A DNA stretch of 64,000 bases from Oceanococcus sp964629015 (GTDB lineage: Bacteria; Pseudomonadota; Gammaproteobacteria; Nevskiales; Oceanococcaceae): the NCBI GenBank assembly GCA_964629015.1, contig CAZVMN010000007.1, positions 1-64,000 of the forward strand, given 5' to 3'. The position numbers were made by a program, and so were the translations under genes. The notes beneath the pieces were generated by a model. That model searched no databases and was not told where the DNA came from. It was given only the letters and a program-made list of their open reading frames with translations. Positions 52,943-61,628 of the stretch are shown here, piece by piece (the stretch's first letter is position 1; each line of letters starts with the position of its first letter).

Positions 52943-53397
52943 TGGACATTCGCAAAGTCAAAAAACTGATCGAGCTGGTGGAAAGCTCGGACGTCGCTGA
53001 AATCGAAATCAAAGCGGGTGAGGAAGCCATCCGCATCAGCCGCTTCAGTCAACATGCGGCACCGGTGGCCAGCATGCCGAGTGCACCTGCGCCAAGCGCC
53101 CCACCGCGCGCCGGTAACGCGGTACCGGAGGCCCCCACTTCGGAAGCGCCCAAACTGGATGAATCCAAGCTGGTGCGTTCCCCCATGGTTGGCACTTTTT
53201 ACGCGTCGCCGTCTCCCGGTGCGCCGTCTTTCGTCGAGATCGGCCAGACCGTCTCAGCGGGCCAAACCCTGTGCATCATCGAAGCCATGAAGATGCTCAA
53301 TCAGATTGAGGCACCGCATTCGGGCACCGTGACCGAAGTGCTGGTGGATAACGAGGAGTCGGTGGAATTCGACCAACCCATGTTCGTCATCGAATAG
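52942..53397 (+). CDS. accB: Biotin carboxyl carrier protein of acetyl-CoA carboxylase
   Basis: Carries the biotin that AccC carboxylates, for malonyl-CoA synthesis. The 151-residue product has an N-terminal region MDIRKVKKLIELVE, an Ala/Pro linker (about 40-70) and the C-terminal biotinyl domain with Lys117 in IEAMKMLNQI. The start shares one base with the aroQ stop. accC follows after seven bases. Confidence 0.98.
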   Translation: MDIRKVKKLIELVESSDVAEIEIKAGEEAIRISRFSQHAAPVASMPSAPAPSAPPRAGNAVPEAPTSEAPKLDESKLVRSPMVGTFYASPSPGAPSFVEIGQTVSAGQTLCIIEAMKMLNQIEAPHSGTVTEVLVDNEESVEFDQPMFVIE

Positions 53398-53404
53398 GTG
53401 ACTC

Positions 53405-54769
53405 ATGAATCCTCCATTCGAAAAAGTTCTGATCGCCAATCGTGGCGAGATCGCTCTCCGCATCCAGCGCGCCTGCCGTGAACTAGGCGTTGCCACGGTG
53501 GCGGTGTATTCCAGCGCTGACCGCGAACAAAAACATGTTCTGCTGGCCGACGAATCGGTGTGTATCGGACCGCCACCGGCGGGCAAAAGCTATCTGAATA
53601 TGGCGGCGATTATCTCCGCCGCCGAAGTCACGGGCGCCAACGCGATTCATCCCGGCTACGGCTTTATGTCGGAGAACGCCGATTTCGCGGAAAGCGTGGT
53701 GCGCAGTGGTTTCGCCTTCATCGGCCCGCGCGCCGAAACCATCCGCCTGATGGGCGACAAAACCGCCGCCATCGAAGCGATGCAAAACGCCGGCGTGCCC
53801 TGCGTGCCGGGCTCCAATGGCGTGCTCGACGATGACCCCAAACGCTGGCACGCGCTGGCTGAAGGTATCGGCTATCCGGTGCTGGTCAAAGCCGCCGCGG
53901 GTGGCGGTGGACGCGGCATGCATGTGATCCGCTCGTCCGCCGAGCTGGAACGCAATATCGGATTGGCGCGCCAGGAAGCTGCCTCGGCCTTTGGCAACGA
54001 CGCGGTTTTTCTGGAGAAATACCTGGAAACGCCTCGCCACATTGAAATTCAGGTTCTGGCCGACCAGCATGGCAAAGCCATCCACCTTGGAGAGCGCGAT
54101 TGTTCGATGCAGCGACGCAATCAGAAAGTGATGGAAGAAGCTCCGGCGCCGGGCATTAGCCCGGAAGCGCGCGCCGAGATTGGCGCGCTGTGCGTGAAAG
54201 CCTGCGAAGACATGGGCTACGTCGGTGCCGGTACGTTTGAGTTTCTGTATGAGAACGGCGCCTTCCATTTCATTGAGATGAACACGCGCATCCAGGTTGA
54301 GCATCCGGTCACGGAAATGATCACCGGCGTGGATCTGGTCAAGGAACAGTTGCTCATCGCCGCAGGACATCCGCTGCGTTATAGCCAGGACCAGATCAAG
54401 ATCACCGGTCATGCCCTGGAGTGCCGCATCAATGCGGAAGACCCGCTGCGCTTCGTGCCATCGCCCGGCGAAGTCACCAAGTACCACGTACCCGGTGGCC
54501 CTGGTGTACGCGTCGACTCGCATGTGTACCGCGGCTACACGGTACCGCCACATTACGACTCCATGATCGGCAAGCTGATCGCTCATGGCGAGGACCGCGA
54601 ATGCGCCATGGCGCGTATGCGCACGGCCCTGTCTGAGCTGGTGGTTGAAGGCGTCCGCACCAACCGCGAACTGCACCAACGCATCCTGCATGACCCGCAG
54701 TTCGTCGCTGGCGGTGCGCATATCCATCATTTGGAATCGCGCCTCAACGAATGGAGCCGCGATGTCTGA
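53405..54769 (+). CDS. accC: Biotin carboxylase
   Basis: ATP-grasp subunit of acetyl-CoA carboxylase, 454 residues. It opens with KVLIANRGEIALRIQRACRE, has the glycine-rich ATP loop KAAAGGGGRGMHVI, and the active-site region FEFLYENGAFHFIEMNTRIQ. Together with accB it forms the biotin half of the enzyme. It overlaps prmA by eight bases. Confidence 0.98.
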   Translation: MNPPFEKVLIANRGEIALRIQRACRELGVATVAVYSSADREQKHVLLADESVCIGPPPAGKSYLNMAAIISAAEVTGANAIHPGYGFMSENADFAESVVRSGFAFIGPRAETIRLMGDKTAAIEAMQNAGVPCVPGSNGVLDDDPKRWHALAEGIGYPVLVKAAAGGGGRGMHVIRSSAELERNIGLARQEAASAFGNDAVFLEKYLETPRHIEIQVLADQHGKAIHLGERDCSMQRRNQKVMEEAPAPGISPEARAEIGALCVKACEDMGYVGAGTFEFLYENGAFHFIEMNTRIQVEHPVTEMITGVDLVKEQLLIAAGHPLRYSQDQIKITGHALECRINAEDPLRFVPSPGEVTKYHVPGGPGVRVDSHVYRGYTVPPHYDSMIGKLIAHGEDRECAMARMRTALSELVVEGVRTNRELHQRILHDPQFVAGGAHIHHLESRLNEWSRDV

Positions 54770-55655
54770 GCCCACACGCTGGGGCCAGATCCACATCGCC
54801 GCGGAGAATCCGGACGCACTCGAAGATCTGCTGCTTGAACACGGCGCTTTGGCGGTCACCCTCAGCGATGCCGAAGACACGCCCGTGTTTGAGCCAGCGC
54901 CGGGCGAGTTGCGCCTATGGCCACAAACCATTGTCACTGGCCTGTTTGAAGCCGACACCGATCTGACCGGATTGGCGACGCTATTGGTCGCCGGCGGGTA
55001 TTGCCAAGCCGCACATATACGCATTGACGGTCTGGCGGATCGCGCCTGGGAACGCGAATGGCTCAAAGACTTTCACCCCATGCCTTTCGGTGAACGCTTG
55101 TGGGTCAGCCCACACGAAGCGGAACCGAGTTGGCCTGAGGATGCGGTGGTTCTGCGCATGGACCCCGGACTGGCATTCGGCACTGGCACACACCCCACAA
55201 CCCGGCTGTGCTTGAACTGGCTGGATCAAGCCGATCTCCACGGCAAAGTTGTGATCGACTACGGTTGCGGCTCGGGCGTATTGGCGGTGGCCGCCGCCCT
55301 GCTCGGCGCCAAGCGGGTCATCGCTTACGACATCGATCCTCAAGCCATGACCGCGACACGAGACAACGCGCGGGCCAACAACGTGACCGACAAAATTGTC
55401 CTGTGCCCAACCGATCAACCACCCCAGGACGCGGCTGACATTGTCGTGGCCAACATTCTGGCCGGCACACTGGTCGATTTGGCGGCGCCATTAACCGCGC
55501 TGGTCAAACCCGGCGGGCATCTGGTCATGTCCGGCATTCTCGCGGAACACGCGCAATCGGTGGATGCTGCGTTCACTGAGCAATTTTTGCTCAACGCTGC
55601 AAATTCAGAGGCTTGGGTCAGACTCGACGGAAGGCGATTTGCGCCGCTCGACTAA
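54762..55655 (+). CDS. prmA: Ribosomal protein L11 methyltransferase
   Basis: SAM-dependent enzyme that trimethylates L11. The 297-residue product has the N-terminal L11-binding domain with DRAWEREWLKDFHPMPFGER, the linker MDPGLAFGTGTHPTTRLCL, and the SAM motif VIDYGCGSGVLAVAAALLGA with VANILAGTL. The ATG at 54762 is chosen because longer readings are shadows of accC. fis follows. Confidence 0.97.
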   Translation: MSEPTRWGQIHIAAENPDALEDLLLEHGALAVTLSDAEDTPVFEPAPGELRLWPQTIVTGLFEADTDLTGLATLLVAGGYCQAAHIRIDGLADRAWEREWLKDFHPMPFGERLWVSPHEAEPSWPEDAVVLRMDPGLAFGTGTHPTTRLCLNWLDQADLHGKVVIDYGCGSGVLAVAAALLGAKRVIAYDIDPQAMTATRDNARANNVTDKIVLCPTDQPPQDAADIVVANILAGTLVDLAAPLTALVKPGGHLVMSGILAEHAQSVDAAFTEQFLLNAANSEAWVRLDGRRFAPLD

Positions 55656-55666
55656 ACCGCTATCAT
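55639..55666 (+). promoter_or_regulatory. Probable fis-purH promoter with GC-rich discriminator
   Basis: TTGCGC (55639-55644) and TATCAT (55661-55666) are 16 bases apart, at the end of prmA. The following bases CCCTGCCCCCGCGG form a GC-rich discriminator, a feature of promoters subject to stringent control such as E. coli fis. Start of transcription would be near 55674. Confidence 0.45.
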
Positions 55667-55733
55667 CCCTGCCCCCGCGGTTCAGCCTCGCGGGATGGGG
55701 ATCACGCAGGGCCAAGGCGACGCAGCGCGAACG

Positions 55734-56003
55734 ATGTCAGAAAAAGAACAACAAGAGATCGGAATCGACGATCAAAAACCGTTGAGCTTCTATGTGGACG
55801 CCAGCCTCAAGCGCTATTTCAAAGAACTCAACGGGCACCAGCCCAACGAGTTGTACCGCCTGATCCTCTCCGAAGTGGAAAAACCGCTGCTTGAGCGTGT
55901 CATGCTCCACTGCGACGGCAACAACAGCCGCGCCGCCGAAATTCTCGGCATAAACCGCGCGACCTTGCGCAAGAAAATTCAGCAGTACCGTATTTCACTC
56001 TAA
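55734..56003 (+). CDS. fis: DNA-binding protein Fis
   Basis: Nucleoid-associated protein of 89 residues. The C-terminal helix-turn-helix GNNSRAAEILGINRATLRKK (about 65-84) is diagnostic, and an N-terminal beta-hairpin arm precedes the dimer helices. The ATG at 55734 gives the family length. It lies between prmA and purH, instead of after dusB as in enteric bacteria; this prmA-fis-purH order is common in other gammaproteobacteria. Confidence 0.96.
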   Translation: MSEKEQQEIGIDDQKPLSFYVDASLKRYFKELNGHQPNELYRLILSEVEKPLLERVMLHCDGNNSRAAEILGINRATLRKKIQQYRISL

Positions 56004-56020
56004 AACCCCACAGGACTGAC

Positions 56021-57580
56021 GTGACTAACGCTATCCGCCGCGCCCTGCTTTCGGTCTCGGACAAGACCGGCATTGTTGAACTCGCCCAAGCGCTGCGTCA
56101 GCGTCAGGTCGAACTGATCTCCTCGGGCGGTACCGCCCGCACGCTCAAAGATGCTGGCATCGAAGTGACCGAGGTCTCCGAACACACCGGTGCCCCGGAA
56201 ATCATGAACGGTCGGGTCAAAACGCTGCACCCGAAAATCCACGGCGGCATTCTGGCTCGCCGCGGTATCGACGATGCCACGCTGGACGAGCAAAACATCG
56301 CACCGATCGATCTGGTCGTGGTCAACCTTTACCCGTTCAGCCAGACCGTGGCCAAACCCGGTTGCACGCTGGATGACGCGATTGAGAATATCGACATCGG
56401 CGGCCCAACCATGGTTCGCGCCGCGGCCAAGAACCACAAAGATGTGAGCATTGTGGTCGACCCCAGCGATTATCAGCGCATCGTTGACGCCATCGATGCC
56501 GATGGCGTCAGCGCGAGCATGCGCCGTGACCTGGCGGTGAAAGCCTTTGCCCATACCGCCGCTTACGATGACGCCATCGTGAACTACCTCAGCGCGCTGG
56601 ATGACAACGACACAGCTCAAGCACAGCCGCGTATCTTCAATCGCCAGTGGACGCTGCACACCGCCCTGCGCTACGGCGAGAACCCGCATCAGCAAGCCAG
56701 CTTCTACGCCGATGCCGATGCCCCATCCGGCACCATTGGCGCAGCCCGCCTGATTCAAGGCAAACCGCTGTCCTACAACAATCTGGCCGACGCCGATGCG
56801 GCGTGGACCGCAGCGCTGGAATTCATCATGCCGGCCTGCGTGATCGTCAAGCACGCCAACCCCTGCGGAATCGCGGTTGCCGCCGACATTGGCAGCGCCT
56901 ACGAAAAAGCTTTCTCCACCGACCCAACCTCCGCGTTCGGCGGCATCATCGCGTTTAATAGCGATCTGGATGGCGAGACCGCGGCCGAGATCCTCAACAA
57001 CCAGTTTGTTGAAGTCGTCATCGCACCCAAGATCAGCGCGCAGGCACGCCAGGCCCTGGCCACGAAACCGAACGTACGCGTCCTGGAAACCGGCTGCGCA
57101 CCAGACCAGCTCAACAGCTGGGAACTCAAGACCCTGTCGGGCGGCTTGCTGGTTCAGTCAGCCGACCAAGCGCGCATTCACCGCGAAGAACTCACCGTGG
57201 TGACCGAGAAAGCGCCGACCGATCACGAAATCAACGACATGATTTTCGCCTGGCCGGTGGTCAAAATGGTCAAGTCCAATGCCATTGTGTTTGCCCGCGA
57301 CGGTCAAACCCTGGCGATTGGGGCCGGTCAGATGAGCCGTGTCGATTCGGTCCGCATTGCGATTCGCAAAGCCGAAGATGCCGATTTCGACCTGCGCGGC
57401 AGCGTCATGGCCTCGGATGCGTTCTTCCCCTTCCCCGATGCGATGCTGGCCGGCGCCGAAGCAGGCGCGACCGCGATCATCCAACCGGGCGGCTCAATGC
57501 GCGACGACGAAGTGATCAGTGCCGCCAATGAAGTGGGTGTGGCCATGGTGACAACCGGTCGGCGCCACTTCCGTCACTGA
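56021..57580 (+). CDS. purH: Bifunctional AICAR transformylase/IMP cyclohydrolase
   Basis: Last two steps of IMP synthesis. The 519-residue protein has the N-terminal MGS-type cyclohydrolase domain (RRALLSVSDKTGIVELAQ, then VKTLHPKIHGGILARRG) and the C-terminal transformylase with the catalytic Lys-His in VIVKHANPCGIA. It starts at GTG 56021, 17 bases after fis, likely in the same transcript. The end motif TTGRRHFRH is standard. Confidence 0.98.
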   Translation: MTNAIRRALLSVSDKTGIVELAQALRQRQVELISSGGTARTLKDAGIEVTEVSEHTGAPEIMNGRVKTLHPKIHGGILARRGIDDATLDEQNIAPIDLVVVNLYPFSQTVAKPGCTLDDAIENIDIGGPTMVRAAAKNHKDVSIVVDPSDYQRIVDAIDADGVSASMRRDLAVKAFAHTAAYDDAIVNYLSALDDNDTAQAQPRIFNRQWTLHTALRYGENPHQQASFYADADAPSGTIGAARLIQGKPLSYNNLADADAAWTAALEFIMPACVIVKHANPCGIAVAADIGSAYEKAFSTDPTSAFGGIIAFNSDLDGETAAEILNNQFVEVVIAPKISAQARQALATKPNVRVLETGCAPDQLNSWELKTLSGGLLVQSADQARIHREELTVVTEKAPTDHEINDMIFAWPVVKMVKSNAIVFARDGQTLAIGAGQMSRVDSVRIAIRKAEDADFDLRGSVMASDAFFPFPDAMLAGAEAGATAIIQPGGSMRDDEVISAANEVGVAMVTTGRRHFRH

Positions 57581-57590
57581 TCTGCCAGCC

Positions 57591-57616
57591 GACCCGTTGA
57601 TGCGCATCAACGGGTC
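57591..57616. repeat. 26-bp perfect palindrome between purH and greB
   Basis: The 12-base arms GACCCGTTGATG (57591-57602) and CATCAACGGGTC (57605-57616) form a perfect palindrome around CG. It sits between the convergent purH and greB genes. There is no U run, so it is not a standard terminator, but as RNA it would form a strong hairpin on both strands and could stabilise 3' ends or help Rho-dependent stop. Confidence 0.75.
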
Positions 57617-57631
57617 GCCGTCTGAGATGGA

Positions 57632-58099
57632 TCAAGCCCGGTAATCGATCTGCACGATGACGTATTGCTCGCGTCCCGCGGGCAGCTGCACGCTGATTTC
57701 ATCATCCAGGCGCTTGCCCAACAGCGCCTTGGCCATCGGCGCCCGTAGACTGATCCAGCCTTGCTTGGGGTCGGTTTCATCCGACCCCACGATGCGCAAT
57801 GTTTTCTCCTTGCCTTGAGCATCCTCCAGGGTCACCCAAGCACCGAAATACACCCGTGAGGTGTCCTGAGGCAACGCCTCTGGCACTTTAAGCTCATCCA
57901 GGCGTCGCCCCAGATAGCGCAAGCGTCGGTCGATCTCACGCAGCTCTTTTTTGCGATAGATGTATTCCGCGTTCTCGGAGCGATCGCCTTCGGCCGCTGC
58001 GGCAGATAGCGCTTTGACCACCTCCCGCCGTCGCACCCACAGCGCTTGATGCTCCTCGCGCAAGCTCGCCAGTCCCTGTGCGGTGATGTAATCCGCCAT
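57632..58099 (-). CDS. greB: Transcript cleavage factor GreB
   Basis: Rescues backtracked RNA polymerase. The 155-residue protein has the coiled-coil stalk with EGDRSENAEYIYRKKELREI (the tip acidic residues Asp/Glu are present), and the C-terminal FKBP-like domain with LRAPMAKALLGK. AEYIYRKKELREIDRRLRYL places it with GreB rather than GreA. It lies three bases after the SDR stop. Confidence 0.95.
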   Translation of the reverse strand: MADYITAQGLASLREEHQALWVRRREVVKALSAAAAEGDRSENAEYIYRKKELREIDRRLRYLGRRLDELKVPEALPQDTSRVYFGAWVTLEDAQGKEKTLRIVGSDETDPKQGWISLRAPMAKALLGKRLDDEISVQLPAGREQYVIVQIDYRA

Positions 58100-58101
58100 G
58101 C

Positions 58102-58950
58102 TTACTCGACGATGTCGGGCATATCATCCGGCAGGAAGAAATCCGGCAGCAACTTAGCGCCCGGTTCGTGCTGGTACTGCGCAAAATCCGTCTCACCGGC
58201 CTCTTTGAGGACCAGATCATCAACACAAAACTGACCGGTGAAATCGCGACTCGGCTTGGTCAGCACATGCCATGCCGCATCGCCCATGATCTGCGGTGTG
58301 CGGCTGGCTTGGACCATGGCCTCGGCACCCGGCATGTTCTGAATCGCCGCCGTCGCGATGGGCGTGTGCGGCCACAAACAATTGAACGCAATGCCTGCTG
58401 ATCGAAACTCTTCGGCCATGGCCCAGGCGTAAACGCTCATCGAATATTTGGCCAAGGTGTATGCCGCGTGCGGCTTGAACCAGCGAATATTCCAGTCCAG
58501 TGGCGGCGAGATGTTCAGAACATGAGGATTGTCCGCCTTTTTCAGGTACGGGATGCACAGTTTGGACAACAAAAAGGTGCCGCGACCGTTGACCTGATGC
58601 ATCAGGTCGTAACGCTTCATGCTGAGCATTTCGGTACCGATCAAATTGATCGCACTGGCGTTGTTGACACAGATGTCGATCCCACCGAAATGGTCAGCGG
58701 CCTGCTTGACCGCCGCCGCCGTGCTGTCGTCGTCGCGAATGTCGCACACAATCGGCAGCGCCTGACCACCTGCCGCCTCAATCTCCTCCGCCGCCGTATG
58801 GATAGTGCCCGGCAGCTTGGGATGCGGCTGGTCGGTTTTGGCCAGAATCGCCACGTTCGCCCCATCGCGCGCAGCGCGTACCGCAATCGCCAAACCAATG
58901 CCCCGCGATGCCCCGCTGATCACCAGCGTTTTGCCCGCCAATCCTTGCAT
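58102..58950 (-). CDS. HSDL2-like SDR oxidoreductase
   Basis: A 282-residue SDR similar to hydroxysteroid dehydrogenase-like protein 2. The motifs are ISGASRGIGLAIA, the NNASAINLIGTE loop, and the catalytic Tyr-Lys in AAYTLAKYSMS. The C-terminal part (FCVDDLVLKEAGETDFAQYQ) is typical of the HSDL2-type subgroup. ATG 58950 is chosen because GGGGAG lies eight bases before; an ATG six codons upstream lacks this. Substrate unknown, possibly fatty acyl or sterol compounds. It precedes greB in the same direction. Confidence 0.9.
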   Translation of the reverse strand: MQGLAGKTLVISGASRGIGLAIAVRAARDGANVAILAKTDQPHPKLPGTIHTAAEEIEAAGGQALPIVCDIRDDDSTAAAVKQAADHFGGIDICVNNASAINLIGTEMLSMKRYDLMHQVNGRGTFLLSKLCIPYLKKADNPHVLNISPPLDWNIRWFKPHAAYTLAKYSMSVYAWAMAEEFRSAGIAFNCLWPHTPIATAAIQNMPGAEAMVQASRTPQIMGDAAWHVLTKPSRDFTGQFCVDDLVLKEAGETDFAQYQHEPGAKLLPDFFLPDDMPDIVE

Positions 58951-59057
58951 TTGTGTCTCCCCGGTCAAAAACAGCGATTGTACTCAATGGCCATCCCGGT
59001 TTTCGGCTGCGCGCTGGCATGGCCTACACTGCAGCCACGCTCTTCCGCACCGATACC

Positions 59058-60392
59058 ATGAAAGACTTCAAAATCACGCTCTGGATTCTGGCCGGCTTGG
59101 TCGTCGGCGCCATCGTCGGCGAGGCGCTCTACCAGTTCTACGATGGCAGCGTACCCAACGGCTGGCTGGGCGGGCTGTCGATCGTCGGCAACACCGTCTT
59201 TATGGGCCTGCTGAAGATGATTTTGGTGCCACTGATCATCGCCAGCGTAATCGTCGGCGTCAACGCGATTGGCGACCCCAGCAAGCTGGGCAAGGTTGGC
59301 GGCTGGACCGTGGCGTACTACTTCAGCACCATGCTGGTCGCGGTGATTACCGGCCTGATTCTGGTCAGCCTGCTCGCACCCGGTGACCCCACAGGCCAGG
59401 GTACCGGCCTCGGCCTGGAGGTTCTGAGCGGAGGCGAGCAGGCCTATGCAGCCGAATCTGGCGAGAAGCGCGCGCAGGTGGAAGCCACCGGCGCCAGCGG
59501 TTTGAGTGGCGCTCTGATGAATCTCGTTGGCCAGTTGATTCCGTCCAATCCGCTGGGTGCCGCCGCCGATTTCAAGCTGCTGCCGGTGATTGCCTTTTCG
59601 ATTTTTCTGGGGATCGCCCTGGCCGCAGGCGGCGAGAAAACCCGCCCCGTTGTTGTGTTCTTTGAAGCACTGCTGGACGCGGTGATGCGTCTGGTTGATT
59701 GGATATTGCGCCTTGCCCCGCTCGGGGTTTTCGCCCTGGTCGCCTGGACCGTTGCACGTATCGGACTGGGCTCGCTGTTTGGTCCCTTGGCCGCGTATGT
59801 CGCCACAGTGATCGGTGGACTGCTGTTCCATGCGCTGGTGACCTTGCCTTTGGTGCTGTGGCTATTCACGCGTTATTCGCCCTGGCAGTTTGCCAAGGGT
59901 ATGCGCCCCGCTCTGCTCACCGCGTTTGGTACCGATTCGTCGTCCGCCACGTTGCCCGTCACCATGGAGGCGGCAGAAGCCAGCGGTTGTAGCCGTCGTT
60001 CCTCACGCTTTGTCTTGCCGCTGGGTGCGACCATCAATATGGACGGGACGGCGCTTTATGAAGCCGTCGCCGTGGTCTTTTTGTTCCAGGCTTACGGAAT
60101 CGACCTGGGCACCACAGAACTGATCCTGATCGCGGTCACCGCAACCTTGGCTGCGGTCGGCGCCGCGGGTATCCCTTCAGCTGGCTTGGTCACCATGGTC
60201 ATCGTGGTCGAGGCCGTGAATGCGTCTTTAACGGCATTGCCCAATGCGAGCACGCTGCCGATCGCAGCGGTTGGGCTGATCCTTGGTATCGACCGCCTGC
60301 TCGACATGTGCCGAACCACGGTCAATGTGTGGGGCGATGCGATCGGTGCGCGCATCATTACACGCTTGGCACCGGACGCGCCCGCCGGATAA
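59058..60392 (+). CDS. Dicarboxylate/amino acid:cation symporter (DAACS)
   Basis: Glutamate/aspartate-type sodium or proton symporter, 444 residues. The DAACS signatures are FGTDSSSATLPVTMEAAE (reentrant loop HP1 serines) and GATINMDGTALYEAVAVVF (helix 7 NMDGT), with AAGIPSAGLVTM (HP2) later and the terminal DRLLDMCRTTVNVWGDAI. A large extra loop of about 50 residues follows the third helix (near residues 110-160). ATG 59058 is chosen to match the first helix. Substrate could be glutamate, aspartate or a C4-dicarboxylate. Confidence 0.93.
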   Translation: MKDFKITLWILAGLVVGAIVGEALYQFYDGSVPNGWLGGLSIVGNTVFMGLLKMILVPLIIASVIVGVNAIGDPSKLGKVGGWTVAYYFSTMLVAVITGLILVSLLAPGDPTGQGTGLGLEVLSGGEQAYAAESGEKRAQVEATGASGLSGALMNLVGQLIPSNPLGAAADFKLLPVIAFSIFLGIALAAGGEKTRPVVVFFEALLDAVMRLVDWILRLAPLGVFALVAWTVARIGLGSLFGPLAAYVATVIGGLLFHALVTLPLVLWLFTRYSPWQFAKGMRPALLTAFGTDSSSATLPVTMEAAEASGCSRRSSRFVLPLGATINMDGTALYEAVAVVFLFQAYGIDLGTTELILIAVTATLAAVGAAGIPSAGLVTMVIVVEAVNASLTALPNASTLPIAAVGLILGIDRLLDMCRTTVNVWGDAIGARIITRLAPDAPAG

Positions 60393-60398
60393 CAGGCA

Positions 60399-60430
60399 CA
60401 AAAAAGGCCAGCGTTTGCTGGCCTTCGAAA
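60399..60430. terminator. Bidirectional rho-independent terminator
   Basis: Stem AAGGCCAGC (60404-60412) pairs with GCTGGCCTT (60417-60425) around a GTTT loop. On the minus strand a U run follows for the cold-shock gene; on the plus strand it is followed by an A/T-rich stretch after the symporter. Confidence 0.85.
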
Positions 60431-60443
60431 TTTTTGGCGCGCT

Positions 60444-60656
60444 TTACAGCGGGCGGATGGCAGCAGCCTGCAGGCCTTTGGGGCCTTCTTTGACTTCAAA
60501 CTGCACTTGCTGGCCTTCTTTCAGAGTGCGGAAACCGCCCCCTTCGATGGCACGGTAATGAGCGAACAGATCTTCACCGCCGTTAGACGGGGTGATGAAT
60601 CCGAAACCTTTGGCTTCGTTGAACCACTTGACCGTACCGGTCGTTACTTCTGACAT
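60444..60656 (-). CDS. Cold-shock domain protein (CspA family)
   Basis: A 70-residue RNA-binding cold-shock protein. RNP1 is KGFGFITP and RNP2 is DLFAHYRAI; the usual HFSAI is HYRAI here, with Tyr in place of Phe. The tail KEGPKGLQAAAIRPL is typical. ATG 60656 is preceded by TTGGAAGT. Whether it is cold-induced or constitutive cannot be told. Confidence 0.95.
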   Translation of the reverse strand: MSEVTTGTVKWFNEAKGFGFITPSNGGEDLFAHYRAIEGGGFRTLKEGQQVQFEVKEGPKGLQAAAIRPL

Positions 60657-60777
60657 TGAAACTTCCAAATAAAAACGAAAAATGACGAAAGCCACCCGGC
60701 CTTCGCTAAAGGCGCACATAGCGCCTCTCACAGCACCATAGAGTAAATTTACTGCCAAGTCGACAATTTTTAGACAG
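60657..60777 (-). promoter_or_regulatory. Leader region of the cold-shock gene
   Basis: About 120 bases upstream of the csp ATG. A TTGTCG hexamer (minus strand, near 60762-60767) and CTCTAT 17 bases on may be the promoter, giving a leader of roughly 80 bases. Long structured leaders control many csp genes, but I see no definite cold box here. Confidence 0.3.
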
Positions 60778-60868
60778 ACGACGCTTGGGACAAGAACGCC
60801 CGCCCCCAAAGGGATGCGCGGGTATTTCGCTGTTCTATACTGACAAATTCCTCGACCACCAAAGCACC

Positions 60869-61228
60869 ATGATTACGTTGTACGGCATCACCAACTGCGA
60901 CACCGTCAAAAGAGCTCGAAAAACACTGGATTCCGCAGGCATTTCGCATCGATTTCACGATTTTCGCCGCGATGGGCTCGAGATTGCGCAAGCCCAAGCG
61001 TGGCTGAATACGTTGGGAGCAGAACAGCTGATAAACCGTCGCGGCACCACGTGGCGCAAACTCAGCCCCGACGAGCAAGCGGCTGCCGAGGGCGAAAACG
61101 CTGCGCAATTGCTGTGCGAGCACCCCAGTTTGATCAAGCGCCCGGTCATCGATCGAGATGGCAAGCTCCGTGTTGGCTTCGCCGCCAAAGCGGCGGACGA
61201 TATCTTGAGATGGTTACAACACGGCTGA
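60869..61228 (+). CDS. ArsC/Spx-like reductase (YffB type)
   Basis: A 119-residue protein of the ArsC/YffB family with a thioredoxin-like fold. The single N-terminal cysteine lies in YGITNCDTVKRARKTLD, and the conserved KRPVID-type segment is LIKRPVIDRDGKLRVGF. YffB-type proteins are glutathione-dependent thiol reductases of unclear substrate. ATG 60869 begins the beta strand ITLYGIT. Divergent from csp. Confidence 0.9.
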   Translation: MITLYGITNCDTVKRARKTLDSAGISHRFHDFRRDGLEIAQAQAWLNTLGAEQLINRRGTTWRKLSPDEQAAAEGENAAQLLCEHPSLIKRPVIDRDGKLRVGFAAKAADDILRWLQHG

Positions 61229-61288
61229 CCAACGGCGGGAACTTTCTCCCCGCAGGCGCCTCCATGGGAGGTCAGCACGGGAGACAGC

Positions 61289-61558
61289 ATGATGAAAACC
61301 ACCTCTTTTGCCCTCGCCACACTCGCGATGGCGGCGGCGACCAGCGCCAACGCCCAATCCAGCATGGGCAGTTCGACCCTGCCGGAAATCACGGTCTACC
61401 CCAATCCCGTCGAGCTGATGATTGATCGGCTCAGTCGCCAGATCATTGCTGATATCGATGCCAACGCGCGTCTGCCCGACCTGAGCCAGCAAGAAGCCAA
61501 TGCGGCCGACGCCGAAGATTCCATCGGCGCACCGGCGCACTTCACTCGCGGAGCTTAG
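61289..61558 (+). CDS. Small secreted protein of unknown function
   Basis: An 89-residue product with a clear signal peptide (hydrophobic to about residue 22, cleavage near ANAQ), then a short hydrophilic mature part of about 67 residues with PEITVYPNPVELMIDRLSRQ and an acidic tail. ATG 61289 follows GGGAGACAGC. I do not recognise it; there are no cysteines or obvious domains in the mature part. It may be lineage-specific. Confidence 0.6.
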   Translation: MMKTTSFALATLAMAAATSANAQSSMGSSTLPEITVYPNPVELMIDRLSRQIIADIDANARLPDLSQQEANAADAEDSIGAPAHFTRGA

Positions 61559-61628
61559 AGCCCCGTAACACGCGCCAAACCTGGCAGGATCTGAGATATG
61601 GTTGCTCCCGATCCATCGGGATGACCGC

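Noticed and set aside
60444..60809. A longer cold-shock reading frame starting at 60809
   Set aside because: The extra 51 residues have no family match; the ATG at 60656 has a proper ribosome site and gives the standard 70-residue protein.
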